Below, piece by piece: positions 40,011-51,958 of a DNA stretch of 64,000 nt; position 1 is the stretch's first letter, and every line of letters begins with the position of its first letter. A program made the translations under genes and the position numbers. The notes beneath the pieces were generated by a model. It saw nothing but the letters and a program-made list of their open reading frames with translations. It was not told the origin of the DNA and did not search any database. The DNA is from Augochlora pura (Eukaryota > Arthropoda > Insecta > Hymenoptera > Halictidae): NCBI RefSeq assembly GCF_028453695.1, contig NC_135780.1:12087172-12151171 (forward strand), written 5' to 3'.

Positions 40011-40500
40011 TTATTATACGCTTCCGTGAATAGATCAACAGAAATTAATCGAGTCGGCGGAATGATCGCGACGAGCGTAATTTCACGTCGCGTGTAATAC
40101 CGTTCCGCCGTCATCGGTTCGACGGAAAGAATGCCGAGCGACGAAAACTATTTCGTAGACCACCGGAAGTTTTCTGGCGAGCCGCGATCGCGTTTTTTCA
40201 TCGGTCTCGTAGGCGGAAAAAGTAAAACTGTATAACCGGCGAAGTCGTAGGAGATGATGCACCGCGACCGGTAAATCACCGTTGAAAACTTTTTAATGGG
40301 CTTCCAATTAGAGCTGGACAATTATTAATGGGAACTCGGGAACGTATTGCGAGAGGAAACACCGATAAGTTTACGGCGTGCCATTGTATTTCCGGTGAAC
40401 TTCTGCGAAAGCATTTATTAGGATATCGCAGACAGAACTGGAAATTATTCGGATTGTTTCAACGAATTATTTGACGAAAATAATTATTTGAGTAATTTTC

Positions 40501-40665
40501 TGTTCGAATAATTCTTTAGTTTAATAGTTCTCTATTTGAATAGTTCTGTGTTTGAATAATTTTCTAATTGAATAATTTTCTAATTGAATAATTCTCTATC
40601 TGAATAATTCTCTAATTGAATAATTCTCTATCTGAATAATTCTCTAATTGAATAATTTTCTATTT
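40501..40665 (+). repeat. 16-bp imperfect tandem array (GAATAATTCTCTAATT and variants)
   Basis: Alternating units GAATAATTCTCTATCT and GAATAATTCTCTAATT are repeated, more degenerate at the left end. The unit shares the AATAATTC core with the larger array at 48779. Confidence 0.85.
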
Positions 40666-41476
40666 TTTAAACGAATATTCTTTTTATTCGAATCAAATTG
40701 TACTCGCCGCTTTTCCTCTCGTGTCCGTCACCTGGATACGATTTTTATTCAGCCCCGATTCTCAGGGTACGCGAAGCGAGACGATGTGTACCTGATTTTT
40801 GCAGGTATACATGCCTCTTTTTAAATCGACGCACGGCGATTTCATACCGCGGGCCGATCTGTTCCAGTTGGCCGAGAGAGCGCAGTTTTGAAAACCGAGC
40901 GGGCCCCGATGGGGGCCCCCATTCACTTGCAAGTGACGCGGCAGCGTGTCAAGAGGCCGGAAGCAAGGGGATGCACCGATTTCCGGCGGCAACCTTGCTC
41001 CCGCGCCACCTCTAACACCTGACCGATCTCCTTTTCTGCCACGTCGAAACCTGAAATCAGAGCCGGGCCGCACGGAAACACCAAAAACTCGGTTCCGTTT
41101 TCGAAAGCGGAACCACCTTTCGTTGCGAGGGCTTTAGAAATCCGTCGAACAGGTCGAAACGATCGATTTCGCATCCTCTATTTCGTAATTCATCGCTTTT
41201 TGAAGGATTTATAGGAAATGATCGAATAGATTCTTTGATTCAGGCATATTTTAAGCTATAAGTTCGAAAATGCAATATTTTTCATATTTTTGACTTAATT
41301 TTGTCATTACTAGAACGACAATTTAGATTTTATTTTTTAAAGGCTTTCACAATTTTAAGTTGTCATTGGACCGCGGATTTTGCGCATCTACAAAGTTAAA
41401 ATCAAATTCAAAATTATGGATAGCATAAATTATATGCTGTCACTTGTTACGACTTAGTAGCAAAGCATAATCACTA

Positions 41477-41813
41477 TTAACCCTTTGGCTACGGCAGACT
41501 TTTTTTCGTTAGTAGAGTAATTTATTAGTAAATTAATTAGTAAAGTAGTTTTTCGTTAGACATGCATTTCTGAGAAAGTATATTAAAATATTCAAAATAT
41601 TGAATTCTATTATAATAAACCAATATTACTTGAAGTGAACAGGAATTTTAAGCTTTTCTTTACAATATATAACATAAATATTACACAATATATACTTAAT
41701 CAAATTTAATAATAAACGGGGGCGAAATTTGATCTTGACGCCAATTGGCGCCTACAGTACCGGGGAGCCATGTTTCGGACGCCAATAGACGCCGACAGTA
41801 GTCAAAGGGTTAA
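41477..41813 (+). mobile_element. piggyBac-type MITE, family C, 337 bp
   Basis: It is bounded by TTAA at both ends, with terminal inverted repeats TTAACCCTTTGGCTAC and GTAGTCAAAGGGTTAA. Near the right end, two related subterminal motifs occur (GACGCCAATTGGCGCCTACA and GACGCCAATAGACGCCGACA). TTAA target duplication with CCC/GGG tips is typical of piggyBac. There is no ORF, so it is non-autonomous. Confidence 0.85.
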
Positions 41814-42187
41814 TATAATAAAACTATTATTATAATAAAAACTATACAATAGTAAAGAGGCAATGAATTTTCTATTCGACTATCATTTCTTAAAATCGAC
41901 GCAGACAATTTTTATTTTCCATAAAGGTTCGTTGAAAAAACGAATTCTGTCGCGAGCGATTATAAATTCGAACACTGTCGCGAGCGATTATAGACGACAC
42001 CATTGGTCACTGAATGGTGACGGAACGAAACAGTAACACGAGCCCGTCGTATTCCTATAATCCGATTGCCGCGGACACGGCGTTGTGCCTGTTGAAAAAG
42101 AGTAGACAGGTATTCTAATTCGCTTATCGCGACTTGCGACGAACGTCTTAAGCGGTTGCTTTCGTTCTTGCGAGTTGTAGAAAACAG

Positions 42188-42193
42188 GGGGGA

Positions 42194-42234
<41 letters not shown>
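42188..42234 (+). repeat. (GA)n microsatellite
   Basis: An almost uninterrupted AG tract. Such runs can bind GAGA-type factors in insects, but no function is implied by sequence alone. Confidence 0.9.
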
Positions 42235-42236
<2 letters not shown>

Positions 42237-42587
42237 CCGCGGTCGTGCTCTTGTCGAGGAGATGGGAAGGAAGTGGTGTAGCGGAGGGGGTCGAAAGCGA
42301 ATATCCTTCCTGTCGGGGCAGCAAACAGGCAGCTGCTCGGATTTGAGCACGTGCTACCACCGCGCCGCAGGATGAGCCGCGTCTTACAATTAGATAGAGC
42401 CGAGGTTCCCGGGGTATACTACCGCAGGATACCGGCAGACCCGGACAAATTTTTCTTTGAAATGTAAAGAAGGTGACTGGTTCGAATCGTTCACTAACCG
42501 ACCGTTATTTGAAAACGAGAAGGATACCATACAGTAGCAATTTCAAACGAGATTATATTAAATTAATTTTTATATTTTACAATTACG

Positions 42588-42836
42588 TTAACCCTTTGCA
42601 CTCGAAGCCATTACAACTGTAAACCTAAAATAATTTCTCTGACTTCCAGTGTCTCTTTTTATATAACAAAATTCATTTTTTGCGTATGCAATCGAGTCTC
42701 GTGATTTATATAGCAATTGCACTTTCAACAATTTTTTAAATCTAAGCTTTGGCGATATTTATTAAAAATAATTTTTATACGTGTCACACCAATGTTAATG
42801 GCGCCGCAGAGTCGCCACTCGAGTGCAAAGGGTTAA
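42588..42836 (+). mobile_element. piggyBac-type MITE, family A copy 1, 249 bp with TTAA
   Basis: The ends TTAACCCTTTGCACTCGA and TCGAGTGCAAAGGGTTAA are perfect 18-bp inverted repeats including the TTAA target. The interior is AT-rich and non-coding. The copy at 51710-51958 is collinear with it. A third copy, inverted, is at 45366-45640. Confidence 0.9.
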
Positions 42837-45049
42837 ACATGGTAAATTACCCTTGTAATATTCTGCAGCGAGAAGATTTTATCCCGAGAAAGGTTTAATT
42901 TCAAATGAATTTTATTTAGTGAAAATTGAGAAGTTGAACTGTGACTCTAACGCGCTAAACGTGACGCAGCCGATTTATATTTTCCCCGAAGATCGTCGCG
43001 TCGATGTACGAAACCCTCCGACACGGGAGACTCGATTTAATCGAGTTTACTCGTCGACCGATTGAATCATTACGGATTCGGTTCGGCAAAAGTGACGCGA
43101 GCAATCGACTCGGACGGCTTTATCGACTCCGGCGACCGGTTTTTCGGGAAAAGGGACGCGTTCCGCGGAATATTCGCGAGAACAGGGACATACCGCGCGG
43201 GGCGCGTTATCTCCGGGAGCACTCGTGGTCTCGTTATCGGGGTGGTTTCGCAGCTGCGACTCGGAATCTACGCCGATATCGGTGGCCAAACACAGAGGTT
43301 TCGAGGAGAGGAGGCTGCGCGCTCGCTAAATAGTACCGTGAGCGCGAGTGCGCGCCGGCCGGGTGCAGCTGTCAACTCTCTGTGCCGGGGCACGGTGTTG
43401 GGCGGGGGGCGCGCGGGGCGTGCGGGGAGAGGACCCCGGGTCTCGAATATCTACGAAAGATTGCGTTGCGTTCAAATATGTGTTCGGGCCCTCTATAGAC
43501 CAAGTTTTCACGAGAGGTTACCTCACCGGTTAACGACGCGTAAACAGGCCCCGCCGCGCGTATTACACCTGTCAGCTGGCCCACCTTTGCCAGAAATTAC
43601 TCGAATTCTGGGCCCTGCGACACGCGGGACACTCTCCGAGGACCAACGACCAGCTGGCCGGGCCCCGATACCACGACGGCGTTTCGACACACCGCGTCCG
43701 GCGAATCGATTTTCCATAAAGCTTTTCGGACCACGCGCGATAACGAGAAAGATACCGGTGGAAAGGATAACAGGCGAATTAATTTATTATTTTTATTCTT
43801 TATAATTTAGTCATTTTTCACCTTCGTTCGACTGCGTCGCGATTTTTAACTTATTGGTTGTAATTCGAGTGCATCGTAATCGAAGTGATTTGACCTAATT
43901 ACCAAATTCTATATTCTAGTAGTTAAGATCCTACCTTTTAATAACTTTTATCGAGACTTCGTTCTGGATACTCAAGCTTCGTACCACTTTTACAAGATCC
44001 TTAAAAGATACGTGTTTCAGGGAGCTTCGAATATCGCGGACATTCGGATCTTCACGCAAGGTTTAAATCGCGCTGTTATCTCGAAACTCGGCTACTTATT
44101 TTCGTCGTAAACCGCATGAAATTCGCGATCGAGAGAAATTGACCGCATCGAAAGTGGCAACCGCGGGGAAAGAATCGAGCCGATACGCGTCGAATACGGG
44201 GTCCTCCATTAGCGACGAAGTTAAAAATATCTAAAGAACGCGCGTCCGATAATTGCCCCGGCCGGGGAACATATTATTTGAGAACGTGGGCCGCTAACGA
44301 TCGTCAACTTGCGAGATAGAAATCGGCGATCGGGTCTCGGGGAGGGTTGCGATCATAGGCTGGCCAGCGGCGGTCGCGATAAACAGAGAGATCTCGAGAG
44401 GATCTCGGGACGGCGGCGTTCACGAAGAAGCCATTAGCGTTTTTCGAAACGGCGAGGAGTCGGATCGAATCGCAGCCGAGAGTCGACTAGAATATAGCTC
44501 GCGATATTTATTGGCCGGTCGTCCGGGTACCTGATAATCACGCGACACCTGTTACGACACAACACTTACTTAATTGGAGGCTACGAACAGCTGCCCACAC
44601 GACGAACCAATCACGGCGGTTCCCCTGAAATTCTTCTTTGCCCGCGACATCCCTGACGAGCACCTGTTCCCCTTTTAGCCGGGCCGAGAGGAGCCCGTGG
44701 CCGCGGAGAGGCCGGGCCGTGGCGATGCCGAGAGCCGCGGCGGCGGCGGATCCTTGACCAGGATTTCGGCACGAAACGAAAGTCCGCTTCACCGCCGCCG
44801 AGATTGCGGGACTCTGATTTATTCGAATGGACGCGTGGCCCGCGATTTCGCCGGACTGTGACGCAACGAATTAATCGAACCGACCGATCGGATATCGACC
44901 GCGGCTGCTTTCGATTCGATTACGTGGACTGCCCCAGAATCGGCCAACCCATCCCCCCGATCCACGCCGATATCAATCTGTCGCCGATTCTTGCTTTCGC
45001 ACGCGTCGCGATTGCGAAACACAAATGACAAGATCGTCGGGCGAATTTC
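42837..45049. other. Intergenic, no gene seen
   Basis: GC-rich from about 43.0 to 43.75 kb, with a 247-codon plus-strand open frame (43062-43805) and shorter ones on the other strand. None shows a domain. The rest is ordinary unique sequence. Confidence 0.5.
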
Positions 45050-45311
45050 TTAACCCTTTTAGTGCCGGAGGCCGATGTATCGGCCCGCGCTGCACAGGCG
45101 AAAAGTGCTTTATACTTGTACCTTTGTTATTTACGCGATTTCCAATGAATATAGAAAAATTGGCGTCACTGTTCCATTCGCAATTTCGTCTTTGATGCAC
45201 TGCTTTTTGAATTATGTAAACATTGCTTTTCGTTTGATCTTTACGAGATTATTCCCAAACCATAGTAAAACCGTGAAATTTGGCCTTTTTACCTGGCATT
45301 AAAAGGGTTAA
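45050..45311 (+). mobile_element. piggyBac-type MITE, family B, 262 bp with TTAA
   Basis: The ends TTAACCCTTTTAGTGCC and GGCATTAAAAGGGTTAA are near-perfect inverted repeats with TTAA. Just inside the left end is the palindrome GGCCGATGTATCGGCC. There is no coding capacity of note. It lies only about 55 bp from a family A copy. Confidence 0.8.
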
Positions 45312-45365
45312 AGTTGCCGCGACTTCGGGAGATGGAACCCAGGGTATGGTAGAATGGTAACAATA

Positions 45366-45640
45366 TTAACCCTTTGCACTCGAATGGTGGCTCTGAGGCA
45401 CCACTGAAATTACTCTATTCCGTTCGAGAATAATTTTTATAATAATTAAATAAATAAAAGTTGAGATTTAGAAACATTGTTGAGTAGCGAAATTGTTGCT
45501 ATAAATCGCAAGAATAAATTTCGCAGGTGCACTTTATTGTAAAAGTAAAAGTGCACTTTATTGTACAGAATAGAAATAGCATGCGCCAGGAGAATTGTTT
45601 CATATTTTTCGATAAAATGGCTTCGAGTGCAAAGGGTTAA
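45366..45640 (-). mobile_element. piggyBac-type MITE, family A copy 3, inverted, 275 bp with TTAA
   Basis: Same terminal repeats as the copies at 42588 and 51710, but the inner ends show it is inverted: the right end reads GGCTTCGAGTGCAAAGGG and the left end matches the reverse complement of copy 1's right end. It has an extra internal tandem of GTGCACTTTATTGTA (two copies, about 45532-45566) absent from the others. Confidence 0.85.
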
Positions 45641-48195
45641 GAATAACAGGCCAACGGAATGGTGTCCCACGAACGACTGCCGACATACAATCGAGAGTCA
45701 TCTTTTTTATTACGCGTTGCCCGATCCTCGCGGGCAAATCGTTTGCAACAATCTCTTCGATTTTAGATGCAATTTTGTTCCAGCAAATTAGACGCTACCG
45801 AATCGAAGCCCATCAATCTCTCCTCCGTAGGAACGGCCAATTAAATATCGCGGCGGCCGCGTTATTAGCCCGGGCAGACCGACGAGACTCGGCCGAGCGA
45901 TGTAATGAAATCAATTAATGAATTCCGGACGCGCTCCTGAAGCAAAAGTCGAACGCGGACCCGGGCGACCATGATCCCCGAGGTCCGCTAGCTAACTGCG
46001 GCAGCACCTGCGGAGTTCTGTTAAATTAATAAGTTTGCGAACGGTGCGGGCCACGGGATCAGATGGGGCGCTTTGATTCGCCGAAGATTTAATTACCGAC
46101 GGACGGATGAAAAATTAGCGCGGCCGTTAGGGGAGGCTTTAATCGGCCGACGCCGTGTGGGAACGTTCTGACGGAACTTTGTTGCTTCGCCGTGATCCTT
46201 GGGTCAGTTTGATGATCTGCGAGGGGGTTGGGTGACATGATAGGAAGCCAATCTTCTTTTATGTCTGTATTAGGTCTTCTGATGCGCGTGTTTGTCGCTC
46301 TAATTTTCTGTTGACAGCGATACGCGATTATTCAGCAATTTCAAAAGTCCTATAATACCTGCGAGAATGAAATCAGTTGGACACGCATTCAGCAAACGGC
46401 ACGTGTTGTAGAGATGCTCTGAAATTACAAGAAATTTCTGCCGTCGCTTCTGACAGTGAACGGGTTAAATTAATTTGAAGACAGTCATAGTTTAACCTCG
46501 TTTCTCTGGATCAAAAGAACCCTTTAACTCTAACGCTACGTGCGCCAGAAAAAAGAATAGTTTCTCGTGAATATTCGGAAATGATTCTAGTNNNNNNNNN
46601 NNNNNNNNNNNNNNNNNNNNNNNNNNNNNNNNNNNNNNNNNNNNNNNNNNNNNNNNNNNNNNNNNNNNNNNNNNNNNNNNNNNNNNNNNNNTATTCATAA
46701 ATTTCGCACATCTTGCAATAATTCTAAAACAACTTGTCGAGAGTAAACTGCGCTGATTGCGATCGATGAATAGATCATCGAACCGGGATCATCGAACCTG
46801 GTCACCGGATCCGGAAGTCGACTCGCGAGGGAAAATCCTGCCTCACCTGCCCCCGTCCCTCGTGGAAGCTGGAAATCGTCGGCCGTGTCGGGGGGAACCG
46901 TCTCGATTCCAGGTTCCACTGTTCCCCGGGCAGCATCCAGAGGGAGACAGACGACTTCGCTGGACCACTGGCAGGCCGCTGGCAGCCACCGGCAGGTAGC
47001 CGGTGCGCGCGAATGCCGGCCGCGTGTGTAAGAGCGTGCGTGCGTGTGCAGCAGGTGAACAGTAGGTCAACTCGGCTCGCGTGTACATTTATATGCGTGC
47101 GTACGTGATGGCTGACGCGCGGGAGAGTTCTTTGTTTCGATCGAGGGACCATTCGATCCTGCCGCCTTCCCCCTCTCCGGGCCATTAAATTAGCGAACGA
47201 GTTCGGCTAATCCGAAAATTCTCCCGACTCTGCGAACTCGGTTTTTCTTTTTCTCTCTCTCTGGAGGATAGAAGGCCGAGGTCGAGGGGATCATCCCCTG
47301 TCATTGACGAACGCGTTGGCCAACCGTCGTCGAATCGTTAAACGGTTTCCAGCAATTAGTCGTTCGCTTCTTCTCTTCGACGACGCCCACAAAATTGTTT
47401 CTCCGACGCTGCCGCCGCCGTCATCATCGTCGATGCTCTGCACGCACGAATGTACCGAACGACCGGAGTTCACGGTCCTCCGTGCTCGCGGTTCCCTGGA
47501 ATCGCGGGTCCTGCGCGTGCTTTTCGGCCGTCCGAGACAATGCGTCATCGAAGGGTCACGGTACCGTTCCGAACGCGATCGGGAAAAGTTCCATCGCTGC
47601 GACGTGTCCTGCAGATATTTTTGTCGAGGAATTCGCAATCAACCCTTCGACATACTGCGATATATATATATCAATTTAATAATAATTTCTGATCGAATTT
47701 GCCGTTTATTTAAAGTCATCTAATTATCTGAAGAAGTTGTGAATTAAAATGCTAGGAAGATTGAGGCAAACAGTATATATGATAGTTCAAGCGAAAGTAT
47801 TAATTCAAGTATTAATCACGTATCAAAGAAATCTGAGTCAGAAATCGTCCTAAGGCTTGTAAAAATTGCTGATTTTTTATTTTCAATCTGCCGGTTTTCA
47901 ATTGTAAAATTACTGCTTTCTGATATGTAGAACCGATGCTCTTCGATCTTAGAACTGCCGATTTTTTTATTTTAGAACCGCCGATGACAATAGCAACAGT
48001 AGACGAAGCGTCGAACGAGCCGTCTATCGATCCGACTTTCGAATTCGATGCGAAACAGCGTGAAGCACGATCGAAAGTTGGATTCTGATATGTTTGTCGG
48101 ACGCATAAGGATCGTCGCGCGAAGTGATCCCCGTTCCCGTGCACAGCCGGTGGAGGCGCGCGGTATGAACGATCACTCACACAGTGCCGGGGAGT
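45641..48195. other. Intergenic with assembly gap
   Basis: Unique sequence on both sides of a 100-N gap. The tract from about 46.9 to 47.1 kb is rich in GTGTGCGTGCG-like sequence. Open frames up to 139 codons overlap on both strands with no domain seen. Confidence 0.5.
46592..46691. other. Assembly gap, 100 N
   Basis: Exactly 100 unknown bases, a conventional placeholder, so the true gap size is unknown. Confidence 1.
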
Positions 48196-48256
48196 CAGGT
48201 AGTAAGGTGGGTAGGTAGGTGGTTGGTAGGTAGGTTGGTAGGTAGGTAGGTAGGTG
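48196..48256 (+). repeat. (GTAG)n microsatellite with CAGGTAG
   Basis: CAGGTAG at 48196-48202 is followed by tandem GTAG/TAGG units to about 48255. The tract therefore contains several TAGGTAG heptamers, the core of the TAGteam motif bound by the early-embryo activator Zelda in Drosophila. A functional role is speculation. Confidence 0.85.
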
Positions 48257-48778
48257 CATACGCGTAGCGTGGGAAGGTCCGGCAGCTGAGAGCAAAAGGG
48301 GCCCCAAAAAGCGGCTGCAGCTTCTTCTTCTTGCCGGTTGCTGCCGCTGGCTGGCCTCTGCCTCTCTACCTTCGCCTCTGCCTCTGCCTTCGCCTCTCTG
48401 CTCGTGGGACCTGCCTCTGCTTCTTCTGGGATATACGACCCCTCTGCCGCCACCGCCGCGCCTCTATTCAGATTTTTCGGCCGCGCAGCCTCGGTCCCGC
48501 GACTTTTCCGCTTTCCTGCTGTTCGAACCATGGATGTTAGTTCTGATTGCTTGTTAACCCTTTGTTGTACTCGGTTGATCCGTATAGCTTTGCGAGAACG
48601 AGAAGATTGACTTTATCTGAATCACGCTTTTTATCTACATTTATTCCTCGATTTTAATAGCTGGACAAGGAAATTTTGTTTCGATTTAAAAAACATACAA
48701 TTTATAGTTAGTAGATTGTGTAGTAACGCTTTAATATGTTACTCGTCAAAAGTAACTAATTAGTTAAGGAGAATATAT

Positions 48779-49025
48779 TCAATAATTCAATAATTCAATA
48801 ATTCAATATTTCAATAATCCAATAATTCAATAATTCAATAATTCAGTAATTCAATAATTCAATAATTCAATAATTCAATAATTCATAATTCATAATTCAA
48901 TAATTCAATAATTCAATAATTCAATAATTCAATAATTCAATAATTCAATAATTCAATAATTCATAATTCAATAATTCAATAATTCAATAATTCATAATTC
49001 AATAATACATAATTCAATAATTCAA
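48779..49025 (+). repeat. 8-bp satellite array (AATAATTC)n, about 245 bp
   Basis: Long runs of AATAATTC, interrupted by 7-bp variants (ATAATTC) and a few substitutions. It is the largest simple array in the window. Confidence 0.95.
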
Positions 49026-50616
49026 TGCAGACATGCAATATACATAAAAATTCTTTTTCCCCGCATTTTTATCAAATTCTCGGAAGCAAGCCATCATTAT
49101 CATCGTCTACAGTATACAGGCAATAAATTCACCGGGCTTAACAAAGACGCCATTTAAGTCGAACAAAGCGATAGCAGAGATAGTCGAGCAGAGGAACGAG
49201 GACGAATCCGCTTGCGGTGTCGGCGAAAAAAATCGGCGAAGGTGGAGTCGCGCAGGTACGCGAACGGCGAGGGTTGAAGTTTCATGAATGAAATTGATGG
49301 GATTGCGCCGCCGCGCGTGTACTTGCCCTCGCTGCTAGCACGCGGGACGAGTATACACGATTATACGATTATGCGATTATAGGAGGAGAACGAGAGAGAA
49401 AGAGAGAGAGAGAGGTAGAGGGAGTGTTTGCGATTCACGCGGCTCCCCGTTCGACCGGTATAGAAATCGTACGGTGGTGTGCACGCCGTTGCGCATGCGT
49501 GTGTGTATGCTCTCCGTGTAGGTAGAGCCCTCCCCACGTGGGACAGAAGCGGAATAAAGAGAGCCACTACGTGCCGGATTAGTTCCTCCCGGATTTAATC
49601 TCAGCGTTTCAGAGCAGGAACTCGAACAATTAATAATGAGACCTTCACCGAATGCCACCCCCCTCCCCTCCCCGTCCATTCAATTCTTCGGGACAGGATG
49701 TCGTCGCGGTCGTCGTTGTTCTTGTCGGCCACGCGGCGTCTCGCATCCGCGATCGGGAATCACCGTGGAAACTTTCATTCCCATGTCCCGCTCGCGCGGA
49801 GCACACTGGACACGTTTCTATTCGGTGAGACAAAGAGGAAAGACCCGGCACTTCGGATCACGGACAATGGACCACGCGATCGAGAGCTTCTCCACTTTGA
49901 CGAACTCTGGATGCTCGGTGAACGCTCTCTCGGAATTTCGGAGACTCGGAGACGGAATTAAACCCTTAACAATATAGACACTCGAATTTGTAGAGATATA
50001 GACAATGAGGGGTTTGACAAATTCTGGCTAAATAATATTAGTTGTGAAATAGTTATTATATTAACGCGTTGGTTAACTCGCGTTCTTGAGTTAACGGATT
50101 GGAGTTGTTGGATATTTTTATTATTGTAGTTGTTAATATTATAGTAATATATATAGTATATAGTAATATATAGTAATATAATAATTAATACTATAGTATT
50201 TTGTAGATTTTATGATTTATATAGTTACGCGCTGTAAAAGCAAAAATTGACCCTCGGTTGCCATGGTTTTCCCGATCGTTAGACAATTTCATAATATCTG
50301 GTTCTCTGTACATGTTCGGCGTAGGGTGTGGCTTCATACGATACGTTCATTAGTCTCAAATTAACCGGACAGCTGTCACGTTTCGGGACATGCTTGTTAG
50401 ACGATGTCTTCGCTGGATCAACCAAGGGTTAACATGTTGCCGTGGTTTGACTGAATCGTGACGGAGATTTCCTCCGGTATATATGGATATCCAGTGACTA
50501 AGTAGCTTGCGCTGTCTCTACCAACCACCGTGTCCGACATCGTCCTTAAAAACGTACAATACAATGAAAATTAATTGTAACAAAATTACTTTAAACTTTA
50601 TTTAAGTATATACTAT
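49026..50616. other. Intergenic, no gene seen
   Basis: Contains a GA-rich stretch at 49383-49425 and AT repeats (ATATATAGTA-like) around 50130-50200. No coding signal was recognised. Confidence 0.5.
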
Positions 50617-50841
50617 TAGGTCGTTCGGAAAGTCATTTCGTTTTTTTCTCGGTGGAAATGAAACACAACAGATTACTAAACAAAATTTATTGTAAAGAAT
50701 CAAACAGAATTTTTAGCAAACAGGACTTACTACATCAGTTGTCCAATTATATAATGACTATGCAGCTTAAGCGTGAAGTTGGCTGTGAAAAAATTAAGTC
50801 TTTTCTCGGGAAAAGACGATATTACTTTCCGAACAACCCAA
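50617..50841 (+). mobile_element. Mariner-type deletion derivative or MITE, about 225 bp
   Basis: The left end TAGGTCGTTCGGAAAGTCAT and the right end ATTACTTTCCGAACAACCCA form imperfect inverted repeats, about 19 of 23 positions, with TA at the left boundary. The interior has a 66-codon open frame that matches no motif I know. It reads as a non-autonomous Tc1/mariner relic. Confidence 0.7.
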
Positions 50842-51709
50842 TATTTGTATAATTAAATTCTGGTTATTTAAATAATAGTTACTTAAATAATAGTTATTTA
50901 AATGGGTACAATGTTTACTTCGCTGAAATCATAGCTGTGAAATTACGATCTCCGGCAGAGATCCCGAGAGAAGGTAGCGGCAGTGCGCGACGAAGGGCGA
51001 GGGAGATTCGAGGAAGAGTGCGGTGGGAATGGTCTCGCCGACCGAGCGAGAGGAAGAAGGAGGGATGTAGTGGGCGGAAGTGACCCGTACAGGGAGGCTG
51101 CAACCACCTTGGCTTCCGCTATATTGAGGGTCCGCGCCGATACACACAACCACCTTGTGTTTTTCATCCGTCCCCCCGCGCTCCCCCCCCTCCCCCCTAC
51201 CGTCCCTCCGGGCACAGCTCCTCGTCACACGTGTTACGTACTTCTGCGAAGAGAGGCCTAAAATAAGTGGTCCTCTCGTCCTCCGCGTTCCCGTTTCCTT
51301 CCTTGTTTTCTTTCCCGCACACGCCCCCGGGCCCCCCCCTCCCTCTCGGCCCCGTGTTTGGCCCCCGGCGCTCCTCTCGCCGTCGGATCCCATCGTCTCT
51401 TCCGCCTTCCGTCGTCCCGCGTTCCTCTCTCTCTTCCGTTTCTCTCTTTCCTCGTTCGCCACCGATCATAACAGAACGATTGTACCTTCGCTGAACGTCG
51501 TGGACACCGAATTGGACGGCGTGTAGAGAGGGTAGAAGAGGAGGCAGCCAAAACACGAGGAGAACGTCGTCGAGTTAAGACGCGTAGGTTATGTTTGGTT
51601 CATCGTTCGAGCTTTGGTAAAGCAATCGAAATTATAGTTGCTTCTTCGCGGTATATTATGCTCGGTTGAAGTATACTGAGTAACGGTACACACCCTTAAC
51701 TATAGGCTA

Positions 51710-51958
51710 TTAACCCTTTTCACTCGAAGCCGTTTCAATTACAAATCTAAAACAATATTTCTGGCTTCTAGTATTTTCATTTTATGTAACAAAATTCATT
51801 CTATGTATATTAAATTGAGTCCTGTGACGCATATAACAGTTACTATTTCAACAATTTTTTAAATCGAAGCTTTGGCAATATCTATAAAAATAATTGTGGA
51901 AAGTGTTACGACAATTTTAATGGCGCTGTAAAGTCGCCACTCGAGTGCAAAGGGTTAA
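51710..51958 (+). mobile_element. piggyBac-type MITE, family A copy 2, 249 bp with TTAA
   Basis: The ends TTAACCCTTTTCACTCGA and TCGAGTGCAAAGGGTTAA differ by one base from a perfect inverted pair. It is collinear with copy 1 throughout, for example CAACAATTTTTTAAATC inside both, with scattered substitutions. The two are therefore separate insertions of one family rather than a recent duplication. Confidence 0.9.

Noticed and set aside
39921..40665. Regularly spaced repeats resembling a CRISPR array
   Set aside because: Units are contiguous AT-rich tandem repeats without unique spacers, in a eukaryotic genome.
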